A stretch of 64,000 nucleotides of DNA from Pseudomonas deceptionensis (GTDB lineage Bacteria; Pseudomonadota; Gammaproteobacteria; Pseudomonadales; Pseudomonadaceae): assembly GCF_900106095.1 (NCBI RefSeq), contig NZ_FNUD01000002.1, positions 1,881,501-1,945,500 on the forward strand, in the 5' to 3' direction. The translations under genes and the position numbers were made by a program. Of this stretch, positions 19,989 through 29,575 are shown in pieces. The notes below the pieces were generated by a model. It was not told the DNA's origin and ran no database searches. It saw only the letters and a list, made by a program, of their open reading frames with translations. Every line of letters starts with the position of its first letter. Position 1 is the stretch's first letter.

Positions 19989-20506
19989 TGGCTGCAAAGT
20001 CGAGTGCGCCGGGAGCAATGCTTGTTACGCTAATTCTTTTGCCTTGGTTGGTCGCGACCTGCTTCTACTCTGCTGACCGAGTGGTATGGGAGTGCCATCT
20101 GGATTTTGAGATGTTGGTAACGTCATCCGATCAAACCGCCGAGCGCACGTTGGGTTCATACAGTCAGTTTTTTTATGGCAATAACCTGGGTTTCTCACAG
20201 ATCAGCGGCCGCAAAGTGGATTTCCTGGAAAATAATCAAACCGTGGTACACAACTTTCATCGCTTTATGGATTTCAAGTATGTGCAGGCGGGGCCTTATC
20301 TGAAGAACAGGATCACCAAAATCACGCACAAGAAGGGAGATACGCTCAGTGATGACAAGACGCTGGCATTCACGAGCACGCCGGGGGAGGACGTCTACCT
20401 CCAAGTGTTGAAGCTGGGCCCCAACACGTACTCGTTTGGCCGTCTCGGCATGCCAAACCAGATCTGCCAGGGCAGGCAAGGGTGGTTGATGCCGCGTTTA
20501 CGTTAA
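19985..20506 (+). CDS. Small membrane-anchored periplasmic protein, FidL/ToxS/PsaF-like partner
   Basis: The protein is 173 aa with one N-terminal transmembrane helix (residues about 10-28, MLVTLILLPWLVATCFY) and a periplasmic domain of about 140 residues with two cysteines (WECHLDF near the start, NQICQGR near the end). The ATG overlaps the stop of the regulator gene in an ATGA junction, so translation is coupled. By position, size and topology it resembles the partner proteins FidL (with MarT), ToxS (with ToxR) and PsaF (with PsaE), which protect or tune the periplasmic domain of the regulator. I do not see a decisive sequence motif, so the functional call is inference. The gene ends in a four-base convergent overlap with the M23 peptidase gene. 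Confidence 0.62.
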   Translation: MMAAKSSAPGAMLVTLILLPWLVATCFYSADRVVWECHLDFEMLVTSSDQTAERTLGSYSQFFYGNNLGFSQISGRKVDFLENNQTVVHNFHRFMDFKYVQAGPYLKNRITKITHKKGDTLSDDKTLAFTSTPGEDVYLQVLKLGPNTYSFGRLGMPNQICQGRQGWLMPRLR

Positions 20507-21327
20507 GGCTTGAAGGCACCGATAAAGATCGCCGGGTCGACACGGGCATCATTCAGGCTGATGTTCCAGTGCATATGCGGGCCGGTGGCGCGGCCGGTTG
20601 AACCAACCTTGCCGACCACATCACCGCGCGCCAGTTGCTGGCCTACTTTGGTATCAATCTTCGACATGTGGCAGAACATACTGATAAAACCCTGGCCGTG
20701 GTCGACAAACACGGTGTTGCCGTTGAAGAAATAATTGCCGATCAAGATCACCTTGCCTGCAGCCGGGGTCTTGATGGGTGTGCCCGCCGGGACGGCGAAG
20801 TCCAGGCCGGCGTGGGGGTTGCGTTCTTCACCATTGAAAAACCGGCGTACACCAAACTTGCTCGACAGCGGCCCGTTGACCGGTTTGTCCAGCAGCAGGT
20901 TGCTTGGCGTGTTGGGGCTGAAGGTGCGGTAGGCCTTGATCTGGATCGCCAGTTCGTTGTCGATGCGCTTGATGTCCGCCGGGTTGGGATTGACCTGGCG
21001 CTGGTTCTTGAGCGTGATCCGCTGTTCGGGGTAATTCTTGTTGCCCACGGTGAAGCCCAGGTCGCGCCCGTTGCTGCTGATGTGCTGGCTGCCGGGTTTT
21101 ACGCTCAGCGGGATACCGACAATGGCGCGCCAGGTGTCCTGTTCCTTGATCACCAGCACCGGTTTGCCGTCATAGGTTGCCTTGGGGGCCTGTGCCCCGG
21201 TGCCAAGCTCGATCACGGCAACCCCGCCCGGCACCGGTTTATTCAGTAAGCGGGTGATGTAGCTGTCGGCGGCGTGAGCATTGAGGGTCAGGCAGAGCAA
21301 CAATACGGCAGAGAGAAAGCGCGACAT
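20503..21327 (-). CDS. M23-family (LytM) metallopeptidase, secreted
   Basis: The protein is 274 aa with a signal peptide (LSAVLLLCLTLNAHA). The C-terminal LytM domain has the zinc and catalytic motifs NPHAGLDFAVPAGTP (HxxxD) and HMHW, plus the DHGQGFISMFCHMSKI strand. The N-terminal region, with RITLKNQRQVNPNPADIKRI, is the usual Pseudomonas arrangement of this enzyme. M23 enzymes cut peptide cross-links in peptidoglycan or act as adaptors for amidases; here the metal ligands are complete, so activity is likely. xseA lies immediately upstream on the same strand (three bases between them), a conserved pairing. Confidence 0.9.
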   Translation of the reverse strand: MSRFLSAVLLLCLTLNAHAADSYITRLLNKPVPGGVAVIELGTGAQAPKATYDGKPVLVIKEQDTWRAIVGIPLSVKPGSQHISSNGRDLGFTVGNKNYPEQRITLKNQRQVNPNPADIKRIDNELAIQIKAYRTFSPNTPSNLLLDKPVNGPLSSKFGVRRFFNGEERNPHAGLDFAVPAGTPIKTPAAGKVILIGNYFFNGNTVFVDHGQGFISMFCHMSKIDTKVGQQLARGDVVGKVGSTGRATGPHMHWNISLNDARVDPAIFIGAFKP

Positions 21328-21330
21328 CAG

Positions 21331-22710
21331 TTAATCCAGTAAAGAAAGGGTGACGGGCGTGAGGTGGTTGTCCTCGACGCGTACTTGCAGTTCGCCTTCA
21401 CCCAGTCTGGCCTTCAGGCGCTGGCCGTTTCGGGTTTGGTCGGCGCTGCGAATGGCGTTGCCGCGTTCATCGAGCAAGATGCTGTAGCCGCGCCCCAGGG
21501 TCGCCAGCGGGCTGACCACATGCAGGGTTTGCATCTGGCTTTGCAGTTGCAGGCGACGACCTTTGAGGCCTTCGCGCATGGCTCTTGGCAAACGCTCGGC
21601 CAGGCTGTCCAGGCGCTGACGCAACATGGCCAGCTGGCGCCCCGGATGCTGGGCGGCCAGGCGGGTTTCAAGGCGGATCAAGCGTTCGCGGCGAGTGTTG
21701 AGGCTGCGCTCGAACGCTCGGCGCATGCGCATGTCCAGGTCATCCAGGCGCTGGGCTTGCTGGCGCAGGCGCTCGCCGGGGTGGCGCAAGCGACGGGCCA
21801 GGCCATCCAGGCGCAGGCGGTCGCGCATCAAGCGGTCGCGAATGCGCATCACCAGACGGCGGTGCAGGCTGTCTATACGGCGTTGCAGGTCGCTGGAGTC
21901 CGGTGCCAGCAACTCCGCAGCAGCAGACGGCGTTGGCGCCCGTACGTCAGCCACGAAGTCGGCGATGGACACATCGGTTTCGTGACCCACGGCACTCACG
22001 ATTGGCGTGACGCAGGCATCAATGGCACGGGCCACGGTTTCTTCGTTGAAGCACCACAGGTCTTCGAGCGAGCCGCCGCCCCGGGCCAGGATCAGCGCAT
22101 CAAAACCCCGGGCATCGGCAAGCTTGAGGGCCCGCACAATCTGCGCCGTGGCTTCTCGGCCTTGTACGGCGGTGGGGATCAGGGTCAGTTCGACGTGCGG
22201 CGCCCGGCGGCGAAACACGCTGATAATGTCGCGAATCACCGCGCCCGTGGGCGAGCTGATAATCCCGATGCGTTGCGGGTGAGCGGGCAGGGCGACCTTG
22301 CGTTCAGGGCTGAACAGGCCTTCAGCGCTGAGCTTTTCTTTCAGCGCATCGAAGGCCAGGCGCAGCGCACCATCGCCGGCGGGCTCCACGGTGTCGAGAA
22401 TCAGCTGGTAATCGCCACGGCCTTCAAACAACGAGACTTTGCCGCGCACCTTGACCGCCAGGCCGTCTTTCAGTGCCTGACGCACCCGCGCCGCGTTGTT
22501 GCGAAACAACGCGCAACGCACCTGGGCACCGCTGTCCTTGAGGGTGAAGTACACGTGGCCAGACGCCGGGCGGGCGAGGTTGGATATTTCGCCTTCGACC
22601 CAGATGTTGCTGAACACGTCTTCGAGCAACACCCGCGCCCGGCCATTGAGTTGGCTGACGGTCAGGACTTCTCGGTCGAGGTTGAGTCTTGCAAAGGGGT
22701 CTTTAATCAT
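21331..22710 (-). CDS. xseA: Exodeoxyribonuclease VII large subunit
   Basis: The protein is 459 aa, the standard length. The OB-fold N-terminus reads LTVSQLNGRARVLLEDVFSN and IWVEGEISNLARPASGHVYF. The catalytic domain contains GIISSPTGAVIRDI, LARGGGSLEDLW and VSAVGHETDVSIADFVAD. The C-terminal half is a long Arg/Leu-rich coiled coil (many RLRH/RLDDLD heptads). XseA with XseB digests single-stranded DNA. I chose the ATG at 22710 (MIKDPFARLNLD) because upstream in-frame codons fall outside the conserved region. Confidence 0.96.
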   Translation of the reverse strand: MIKDPFARLNLDREVLTVSQLNGRARVLLEDVFSNIWVEGEISNLARPASGHVYFTLKDSGAQVRCALFRNNAARVRQALKDGLAVKVRGKVSLFEGRGDYQLILDTVEPAGDGALRLAFDALKEKLSAEGLFSPERKVALPAHPQRIGIISSPTGAVIRDIISVFRRRAPHVELTLIPTAVQGREATAQIVRALKLADARGFDALILARGGGSLEDLWCFNEETVARAIDACVTPIVSAVGHETDVSIADFVADVRAPTPSAAAELLAPDSSDLQRRIDSLHRRLVMRIRDRLMRDRLRLDGLARRLRHPGERLRQQAQRLDDLDMRMRRAFERSLNTRRERLIRLETRLAAQHPGRQLAMLRQRLDSLAERLPRAMREGLKGRRLQLQSQMQTLHVVSPLATLGRGYSILLDERGNAIRSADQTRNGQRLKARLGEGELQVRVEDNHLTPVTLSLLD

Positions 22711-22822
22711 GCGGGCCATCATAAGGGTGGATTGAAAGGACTGCACCTGTTGGCACGCTTGACCTCGTGCAATGAGGCTTTATGCTGCGCGCAAACCTGT
22801 ACCCATCACACGTGCCGTACCC

Positions 22823-23371
22823 ATGAACTCGCAAAGCATCATTGTTCCTAAAATCTCCACCTTGCCGGTTCACGAACCCCGGGCCCGGGCGGTCGTGCGC
22901 TGGCTGGTGCGCAAGAACATCATTGAAGAAGAACTGACCACCTGTGGCCGTACGGGCAACGGCATGGCGTATGCCATCGCACCGGGAGCGCGGGAGGTGG
23001 TGCTGCACCCTGAGGCGCTGCCATTTGGTCAGCCGGTCAATGGTCTGGAGATCATCACCAAGCGCTGCATCTACACCCCGTCCAAGGGCTTTCTTGAAGA
23101 AGCCGGCTGTGCCGAGTGCCGCAAGGAAGTCGGTGAAGCGCTGTTCGACAGTCTGGAGGACTGGATGCCGGGCCGCACCGACAACTTCATCTGCCCGTTG
23201 TGCTCCCATGAAGACGACATCAACGGCTTTCTGTTTTTGCAGCCCTGCGGGTTTTCCAACCTGGGCTTTATTTTCAATAACTGGGCTGAGGCGGGCTTTA
23301 AACAGAGCTTTCTCGACGAGTTCGCCGACTGGCTTGATCAGCCGGTGGCGTGGGTGCAGGTCGAACTGTAA
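22823..23371 (+). CDS. Conserved pseudomonad protein with zinc-ribbon-like CxxC pairs
   Basis: The protein is 182 aa and soluble. It has two CxxC pairs, C96/C99 (GCAECRK) and C124/C127 (ICPLCSHE), that could bind one zinc ion, plus single cysteines at 41 and 82. Acidic and aromatic residues dominate the C-terminal part (FNNWAEAGFKQSFLDEFADW). I do not recognise a named function; similar pseudomonad proteins are sometimes labelled as sugar ABC transporter ATPases, but no Walker motif is present here. The chosen ATG at 22823 follows a poorly conserved-looking extension beginning at 22772. It is divergent from xseA. Confidence 0.7.
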   Translation: MNSQSIIVPKISTLPVHEPRARAVVRWLVRKNIIEEELTTCGRTGNGMAYAIAPGAREVVLHPEALPFGQPVNGLEIITKRCIYTPSKGFLEEAGCAECRKEVGEALFDSLEDWMPGRTDNFICPLCSHEDDINGFLFLQPCGFSNLGFIFNNWAEAGFKQSFLDEFADWLDQPVAWVQVEL

Positions 23372-23374
23372 ACC

Positions 23375-25071
<1,697 letters not shown>

Positions 25072-25078
25072 TAGTGGT

Positions 25079-25104
25079 CGCCCCCAGGCCAAAACCTGGG
25101 GGCG
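25079..25104 (+). terminator. Strong hairpin between guaB and guaA
   Basis: A ten-base perfect GC-rich stem (CGCCCCCAGG and its complement) has a CCAAAA loop. No T run follows, so it may act as an mRNA stabiliser or partial terminator within the guaBA unit rather than a full stop. Confidence 0.6.
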
Positions 25105-25174
25105 ATACGAATTAAGTCACCGGGGCTGTTTGATTCAGCCCCGTGTTGTTTCTGAAATTAATCGAGATTTTGTC

Positions 25175-26752
25175 ATGGCCCTCGACATTCACGCTCACCG
25201 CATTCTGATCCTCGACTTCGGTTCCCAGTACACCCAGCTGATCGCCCGCCGCGTTCGCGAAATCGGCGTTTACTGCGAACTGCACCCGTTCGACATGGAC
25301 GACGCAGCGATCCGCGAATTCGCACCTAAAGGCATCATCCTTGCCGGTGGTCCGGAATCCGTGCACGAAGCTGGCAGCCCGCGCGCGCCTCAAGCTGTAT
25401 TTGACCTGGGCGTACCGGTTTTCGGTATCTGCTACGGCATGCAGACCATGGCTGAACAGCTGGGCGGCAAGGTTGAAGGTTCCGAGCTGCGTGAGTTCGG
25501 TTATGCCCGCGTAGACGTGGTCGGCAAAAGCCGTCTGCTGGACGGCATCGAAGACCATATCGACGCTGACGGCCTGTTCGGTCTGGACGTGTGGATGAGC
25601 CACGGTGACAAGGTCACCAAAATGCCATCCGACTTCCACGTTCTGGCCAGCACTCCAAGCTGCCCGATTGCTGGCATGTTCAGCGACGAGCGCGGCTACT
25701 ACGGCGTGCAGTTCCACCCGGAAGTGACCCACACCAAGCAGGGCGGCCGCATCCTGTCGCGCTTTATCCTCGACATCTGCGGCTGCGAAGCCCTGTGGAC
25801 ACCGTCGAAAATCGCTGAAGACGCAATCGCCAACATCCGTGCCCAGGTAGGCACCGACAACGTTCTGCTGGGCCTGTCCGGCGGCGTTGACTCCTCGGTG
25901 GTTGCAGCGTTGCTGCACAAGGCAATCGGCGATCAGCTGACCTGCGTATTCGTGGACAACGGCCTGCTGCGCCTGCACGAAGGTGAGCAAGTGATGGCCA
26001 TGTTCGCCGAGAACATGGGCGTCAAAGTGATCCGCGCCAACGCTGCCGAGCAGTTCCTCGGCAACCTGGCTGGCGAAAGCGACCCGGAGAAAAAGCGCAA
26101 GATCATCGGCCGTACCTTCATCGACGTGTTCGATGCCGAATCCTGCAAGCTGGACAACATCAAGTACCTGGCCCAGGGCACCATCTACCCGGACGTGATC
26201 GAGTCGGCTGGCGCCAAGAGCGGCAAGGCTCACGTCATCAAGTCGCACCACAACGTGGGCGGCCTGCCGGACGAAATGAACCTCAAGCTGGTTGAACCCC
26301 TGCGCGAGCTGTTCAAGGACGAAGTCCGCCGTCTGGGCCTGGAACTCGGCCTGCCGTACGACATGGTCTACCGTCACCCGTTCCCGGGCCCGGGCCTGGG
26401 TGTGCGCATCCTGGGTGAAGTGAAGAAGGAATACGCCGACATCCTGCGTCGTGCTGACCACATCTTCATCGAAGAGCTGCGCAAGGCCGACTGGTACCAC
26501 AAGGTCAGCCAGGCATTCGTAGTGTTCCAGCCGGTCAAGTCGGTTGGCGTTGTAGGCGATGGCCGTCGTTACGCCTGGGTTGTTGCCCTGCGTGCCGTAG
26601 AAACCATCGACTTCATGACCGCACGCTGGGCGCACCTGCCTTACGAGCTGCTTGAAACCGTCAGCGGTCGCATCATCAACGAAATCGAAGGCATCTCCCG
26701 CGTGACGTATGACGTGTCGAGCAAGCCGCCGGCAACGATTGAGTGGGAGTGA
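25175..26752 (+). CDS. guaA: GMP synthase (glutamine-hydrolysing) GuaA
   Basis: The protein is 525 aa, identical in length to typical GuaA. The class I glutamine amidotransferase domain has [10 protein letters not shown] with the nucleophilic Cys, and the His-Glu pair in [10 protein letters not shown]. The ATP-pyrophosphatase domain has the P-loop [16 protein letters not shown], and the C-terminal dimerisation domain includes [17 protein letters not shown]. It converts XMP to GMP. ATG 25175 gives the known N-terminus [20 protein letters not shown]; an upstream in-frame ATG at 25130 would add 15 unrelated residues. The gene ends the conserved block; accessory DNA starts after it. Confidence 0.97.
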   Translation: MALDIHAHRILILDFGSQYTQLIARRVREIGVYCELHPFDMDDAAIREFAPKGIILAGGPESVHEAGSPRAPQAVFDLGVPVFGICYGMQTMAEQLGGKVEGSELREFGYARVDVVGKSRLLDGIEDHIDADGLFGLDVWMSHGDKVTKMPSDFHVLASTPSCPIAGMFSDERGYYGVQFHPEVTHTKQGGRILSRFILDICGCEALWTPSKIAEDAIANIRAQVGTDNVLLGLSGGVDSSVVAALLHKAIGDQLTCVFVDNGLLRLHEGEQVMAMFAENMGVKVIRANAAEQFLGNLAGESDPEKKRKIIGRTFIDVFDAESCKLDNIKYLAQGTIYPDVIESAGAKSGKAHVIKSHHNVGGLPDEMNLKLVEPLRELFKDEVRRLGLELGLPYDMVYRHPFPGPGLGVRILGEVKKEYADILRRADHIFIEELRKADWYHKVSQAFVVFQPVKSVGVVGDGRRYAWVVALRAVETIDFMTARWAHLPYELLETVSGRIINEIEGISRVTYDVSSKPPATIEWE

Positions 26753-27021
26753 GGTTGGTTCGCAACTATCTGATTTTATTGTAAAAAATAAGAGTTGATA
26801 GTGATGTTTACTACGTGATCAATGGCGTTGTTAATGGCGCGCGTTGTGCGTATGTGAGAAAGCTCTATCGATACCATGTCCCGGATAAGGAATGCTGGCA
26901 TGGTATCGAGAACGCTTAGCAGCGCAGATGTCAGCAATAACTGTTTGCCCATCTCCCCTATGGTGTTGGCGTGTGTTTTGAAGAACTTTACGCGCAACCT
27001 TCAACCCGCGCAGATTTCCGG
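26753..27021. other. Intergenic region downstream of guaA
   Basis: I see no supported gene in these 269 bases. They are AT-richer than guaA. An open frame on the minus strand (26776-26997) lacks a ribosome site and recognisable features. The first part after guaA contains GATTTTATTGTAAAAAATAA, which could form a weak terminator. Confidence 0.4.
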
Positions 27022-27253
27022 CTAGAAGTTATCAATCGCGTTGCACATCGACACCTTCCCTGCTGGCTGCGGTTGGACCATCGCCCACTGCTTGCCGCCC
27101 GCCTCCAATTCATCCAGCTGGAACGAACAGTCCGCCGACATGGTGGCCTGCACCATGTAGTCCACGCCAGGCCGAGGCACGAAGGTCATGGTCTTGGCAC
27201 ACTGCAGCCAACACCAATGCTGTGCCATACAGTCCGTTGCGTAGATTGTTCAT
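27022..27253 (-). pseudogene. Frameshifted small lipoprotein gene
   Basis: Reading the minus strand, a good ribosome site (AGGACACAGGGA) precedes ATG 27253, which opens the lipoprotein-like signal MNNLRNGLYGTALVLAAVC. This frame then loses sense near 27,200-27,210. The continuation is in another frame as CAKTMTFVPRPGVDYMV and ends in KVSMCNAIDNF at 27022. A single indel between the two parts would restore a lipoprotein of about 76 aa. Its Y-x-V pattern (FVPRPGVDYMVQATM) resembles the C-terminal part of the intact lipoprotein at 28,913 (FTPQAKKNYLVETVI). A sequencing error is the alternative to a true frameshift. Confidence 0.55.
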
Positions 27254-27277
27254 TCCCTGTGTCCTTTTGGTGATGGA

Positions 27278-27589
27278 TTAACGGCGGCCGTCGCACACCG
27301 GCGATTCGCCAATACGACCGAGCTTGCACATGTCCAAGTTATCTTTGCGTTTGTAGCCTGCGTCTTTCATGCAATAGAAGTTCAGTAACCTCACATCGAT
27401 TGGCGACCTGTCTCCCGCGCCATCAACATTGGTATATCCGCACGCACGCATCGCAGCAATGATCCCGGTCTGCGATACGCCCTCCTTGTACCATTTTGTG
27501 TAATCCGGAGCCGGCGGTTGAAAGCCCCTTCCCGTGCAGCCAACCAGTAACACAGCGCAAAAACTCAGCAATAGGCTCCTCGTGAACAT
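27278..27589 (-). CDS. Small lipoprotein, tandem family copy A
   Basis: The protein is 103 aa. A lipoprotein signal with lipobox LLVGC places Cys18 at the N-terminus of the mature form. The remaining 85 residues follow a fixed pattern shared with two neighbours: YTKWYKEGVSQ, MRACGYTNVDG, NFYCMKDAGYKRKDN, DMCKLGRIGESPVC, ending in GRR. Four conserved cysteines could form two disulfides. GGAAGA lies upstream of the ATG. I do not know its function. The W-K-G-V-S followed by CGY pattern is reminiscent of small lipoproteins next to phospholipase-type T6SS effectors, which act as immunity proteins; this is an inference. Confidence 0.82.
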   Translation of the reverse strand: MFTRSLLLSFCAVLLVGCTGRGFQPPAPDYTKWYKEGVSQTGIIAAMRACGYTNVDGAGDRSPIDVRLLNFYCMKDAGYKRKDNLDMCKLGRIGESPVCDGRR

Positions 27590-27722
27590 CGCGTTCTTCC
27601 TTATGGGTTGACTCGGATAAGTGTGAGACGCCGTAGGGTGAGTTGCTCTTGAAGGGCTTGCAAGCGGCCCCGCCATCCTCATAGCGGTTATGCACTGTTT
27701 GATTGCCGTCCAGCACGTTCAA

Positions 27723-27994
27723 TCATTCCCATAGGCGAGCGTTTTTCAGCTTATGAAGCATTGGTCCATTTACCAACATTTCACTGACCGTGACTCCTGG
27801 TCTGCGAGTACTTCCCGGTATTGGATCTTGAGTCAATATAGGATCAATGCGGTATTGGCAGACGGGTCAATTCCCCAGCCGATCACCACATCGCATGAAT
27901 GATGCAGTGCTCGTGAAAACTGGTTTTCGTCGATGGTGTTTTTCGTGGTATCAGCAGAGATGATCAAAATAAAGATATGATTTATATTGGTTTT
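27723..27994 (-). pseudogene. Degraded coding fragment (possible C-terminus of a larger lost gene)
   Basis: Two overlapping minus-strand frames each lack a start codon but read like protein. The first, from 27994, contains DTTKNTIDENQFSRALHHSC and VVIGWGIDPSANTA. The second runs to a stop at 27723 and contains RIDPILTQDPIPGSTRRP and EMLVNGPMLHKLKNARLWE. A one-base shift near 27,860-27,868 joins them. The amino acid pattern looks like a genuine C-terminus, but I cannot name the family. It lies between lipoprotein copies A and B, where an effector gene might once have been. Treat as tentative. Confidence 0.35.
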
Positions 27995-28072
27995 TTAAGA
28001 TTGTTTATGTTCGAGTGGGAATGATTGGACGTCCGGCACTGACCGGCACCAAGCAGCAATAAATACCCTGGA

Positions 28073-28094
28073 GCCCGCGTAATTGCGGGCTTTT
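28073..28094 (+). terminator. Hairpin with T tract (plus-strand terminator-like)
   Basis: GCCCGC and GCGGGC form a six-base stem around GTAATT, followed by TTTT. It points along the plus strand although no plus-strand gene lies upstream, so it may be a relic of a lost gene. Confidence 0.45.
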
Positions 28095-28129
28095 GGCTTT
28101 TTGGGTCTGGCAATCCGTTGGCTGACGGG

Positions 28130-28438
28130 TTACCGGCGGCCTTCGCACACGGGTGACTCGCCAACGCGGCCTTGCTTGCACAGGTCCATATTGTCCTTGC
28201 GCCTGAAGCCTGCATCTTTCATGCAATAGAAGTGCTCCAGTTCCGCATCGATTGAGCCGTTGCCTATGCCCGCGACATTGGGATACCCGCACGCGAGCAT
28301 GGCACTCTTGACGCCCTCGACCGAGACCCCGCTTTTTTGCCAGTGGGTGAAGTCCGGCGGCGGCGGTTGAAAGCCTCTACCCGTGCAGCCGATCAGTAAC
28401 ACAACGCAAAAACTCAACAGCAGGTTCCTGGTAAACAT
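28130..28438 (-). CDS. Small lipoprotein, tandem family copy B
   Basis: The protein is 102 aa and is a paralogue of copies A and C. It starts MFTRNLLLSFCVVLLIGC (lipobox LIGC), continues with TGRGFQPPPPDFTHWQKSGV and LACGYPNVAG, then FYCMKDAGFRRKDNMDLCKQ, and ends SPVCEGRR. Compared with copy A it lacks one residue in the loop before DAELEHF. Divergence between copies is concentrated in the middle (residues about 45-70), whereas signal and C-terminal Cys region are nearly identical. That is the pattern expected after repeated duplication with selection or gene conversion. Function unknown; see copy A for the immunity hypothesis. Confidence 0.82.
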   Translation of the reverse strand: MFTRNLLLSFCVVLLIGCTGRGFQPPPPDFTHWQKSGVSVEGVKSAMLACGYPNVAGIGNGSIDAELEHFYCMKDAGFRRKDNMDLCKQGRVGESPVCEGRR

Positions 28439-28475
28439 GGCGTCTTCCCTGATTGTTTGGCTTGGACAAAATGTA

Positions 28476-28787
28476 TTACCGGCGGCCTTCACACACCGGT
28501 GATTCGCCGATGCGTCCTTGCTTGCACAGGTCGAGACTATCCCTGCGCTTGAACCCTGCATCTTTCATGCAGTAGAACCGCGTCAGCACAACATCAATCG
28601 GCGAGGTATCGCCCACGCCATCAAGATTGGTATACCCGCAAGCACGCATGGCGTTGTCGACGCCCGATTGGGTTACCCCCTTTTTGTACCATTGCGTGTA
28701 GTTCCCTGGCGGCGGTTGAAAGCCCCTTCCCGTGCAACCAATCAATAGCACAGCGCAAAAACTCAGCAACAGGCTCTTCGTGAGCAT
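28476..28787 (-). CDS. Small lipoprotein, tandem family copy C
   Basis: The protein is 103 aa, the first of the three in transcription order. It begins MLTKSLLLSFCAVLLIGC, followed by TGRGFQPPPGNYTQWYKKGV, MRACGYTNLDGVGD, FYCMKDAGFKRRDSLDLCKQ and SPVCEGRR. An AGGAGG sits six bases before the ATG, a better ribosome site than for the other copies. The 37-base gap to copy B suggests one transcript. It is closest to copy A in the central region (SPIDV in both). The mature protein should be anchored to the periplasmic face of a membrane. Confidence 0.83.
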   Translation of the reverse strand: MLTKSLLLSFCAVLLIGCTGRGFQPPPGNYTQWYKKGVTQSGVDNAMRACGYTNLDGVGDTSPIDVVLTRFYCMKDAGFKRRDSLDLCKQGRIGESPVCEGRR

Positions 28788-28912
28788 GGCGTTCCTCCTA
28801 ATGGTTTGCATCGGCAGATGGCTCTACGCCCTGGTAGCGCTGGCAGCATACAGGGAACTTTCGCGCTGCAAATGCCTCTACACAGTCCTTCTTTAGACTG
28901 TTCAGGGATCGA

Positions 28913-29470
28913 ATGAAAACTTCTTTGGCGTTTCCATTAGCAATCACTTTCGCGCTTGTCATGACCGGCTGCAGCAGCCGCCAGGCGGGTGATCTTACTT
29001 CAGAGCCTGTCGTTCCACTGGCCATGAATGACCATCAAGCCACGGTGACTTTCCGTACCATAGGCGGCGAGGGAGATCGTCCTGTCAGTTACATGTACGG
29101 ATATGCCAATGCCGGGTTTGAGAGCGCGGGTGATCGGGTTTATGACTCTGCTTACTTCAAGCGCATACCGGCGTATCTGAAGAAAATAGCCGGTGGTACT
29201 GACAGCATCAGTAAGCTGGTCGAGGTCGACAAACCGGTGTATGTGCAAGGGGTGGTCAAGGACAAACCGTTCACCTTTAACGGTATTCCCATGCCTACGC
29301 CGTTCGACAAGGAGCAGCCTGTAGTGCAGCAATTCACGCCGCAAGCCAAGAAGAATTATCTGGTTGAAACGGTGATCGCCGACACATGGAACATGAATGT
29401 GTACGAAGTCAGCGCAACCGGTGAACGCAAAACTATTGGCGTTGCAAATAAAGATACTGCCGCAAACTGA
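28913..29470 (+). CDS. Lipoprotein of unknown function
   Basis: The protein is 185 aa with a lipoprotein signal ending in VMTGC (Cys at about 20). The mature part is beta-rich with a fold suggested by alternating hydrophobics (ATVTFRTIGG, VYVQGVVKDKPFTFNGI, KKNYLVETVIADTWNMNVYEV). It contains no cysteine after the lipid-attachment site and no catalytic motif I can see. It is divergent from the three-lipoprotein array and followed by a terminator. Its C-terminal part resembles the broken lipoprotein at 27.0-27.25 kb. Function not recognised. Confidence 0.78.
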   Translation: MKTSLAFPLAITFALVMTGCSSRQAGDLTSEPVVPLAMNDHQATVTFRTIGGEGDRPVSYMYGYANAGFESAGDRVYDSAYFKRIPAYLKKIAGGTDSISKLVEVDKPVYVQGVVKDKPFTFNGIPMPTPFDKEQPVVQQFTPQAKKNYLVETVIADTWNMNVYEVSATGERKTIGVANKDTAAN

Positions 29471-29546
29471 CCGCGCAGGGCGTTGACGGGTAGCCGCAGA
29501 CCCGGCCAGCCTGCAAGTAAAGCCCAATTAATCCATTGATCGTGTT

Positions 29547-29575
29547 GACCGCCCTTTTTGTGGCGGTCCATTTTT
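29547..29575 (+). terminator. Rho-independent terminator after the 28.9-kb lipoprotein gene
   Basis: A seven-base stem GACCGCC/GGCGGTC with an eight-base loop is followed by CATTTTTAT. It lies 76 bases after the stop. The 281 bases from here to the next gene are AT-rich and show no gene. Confidence 0.75.

Noticed and set aside
25112..26635. A 507-codon open frame opposite guaA
   Set aside because: It is a shadow of guaA's codon bias, with no start site or recognisable domain.
26776..26997. A 73-codon minus-strand frame after guaA
   Set aside because: No ribosome site and no clear signal or domain. It could be a real small protein but cannot be supported.
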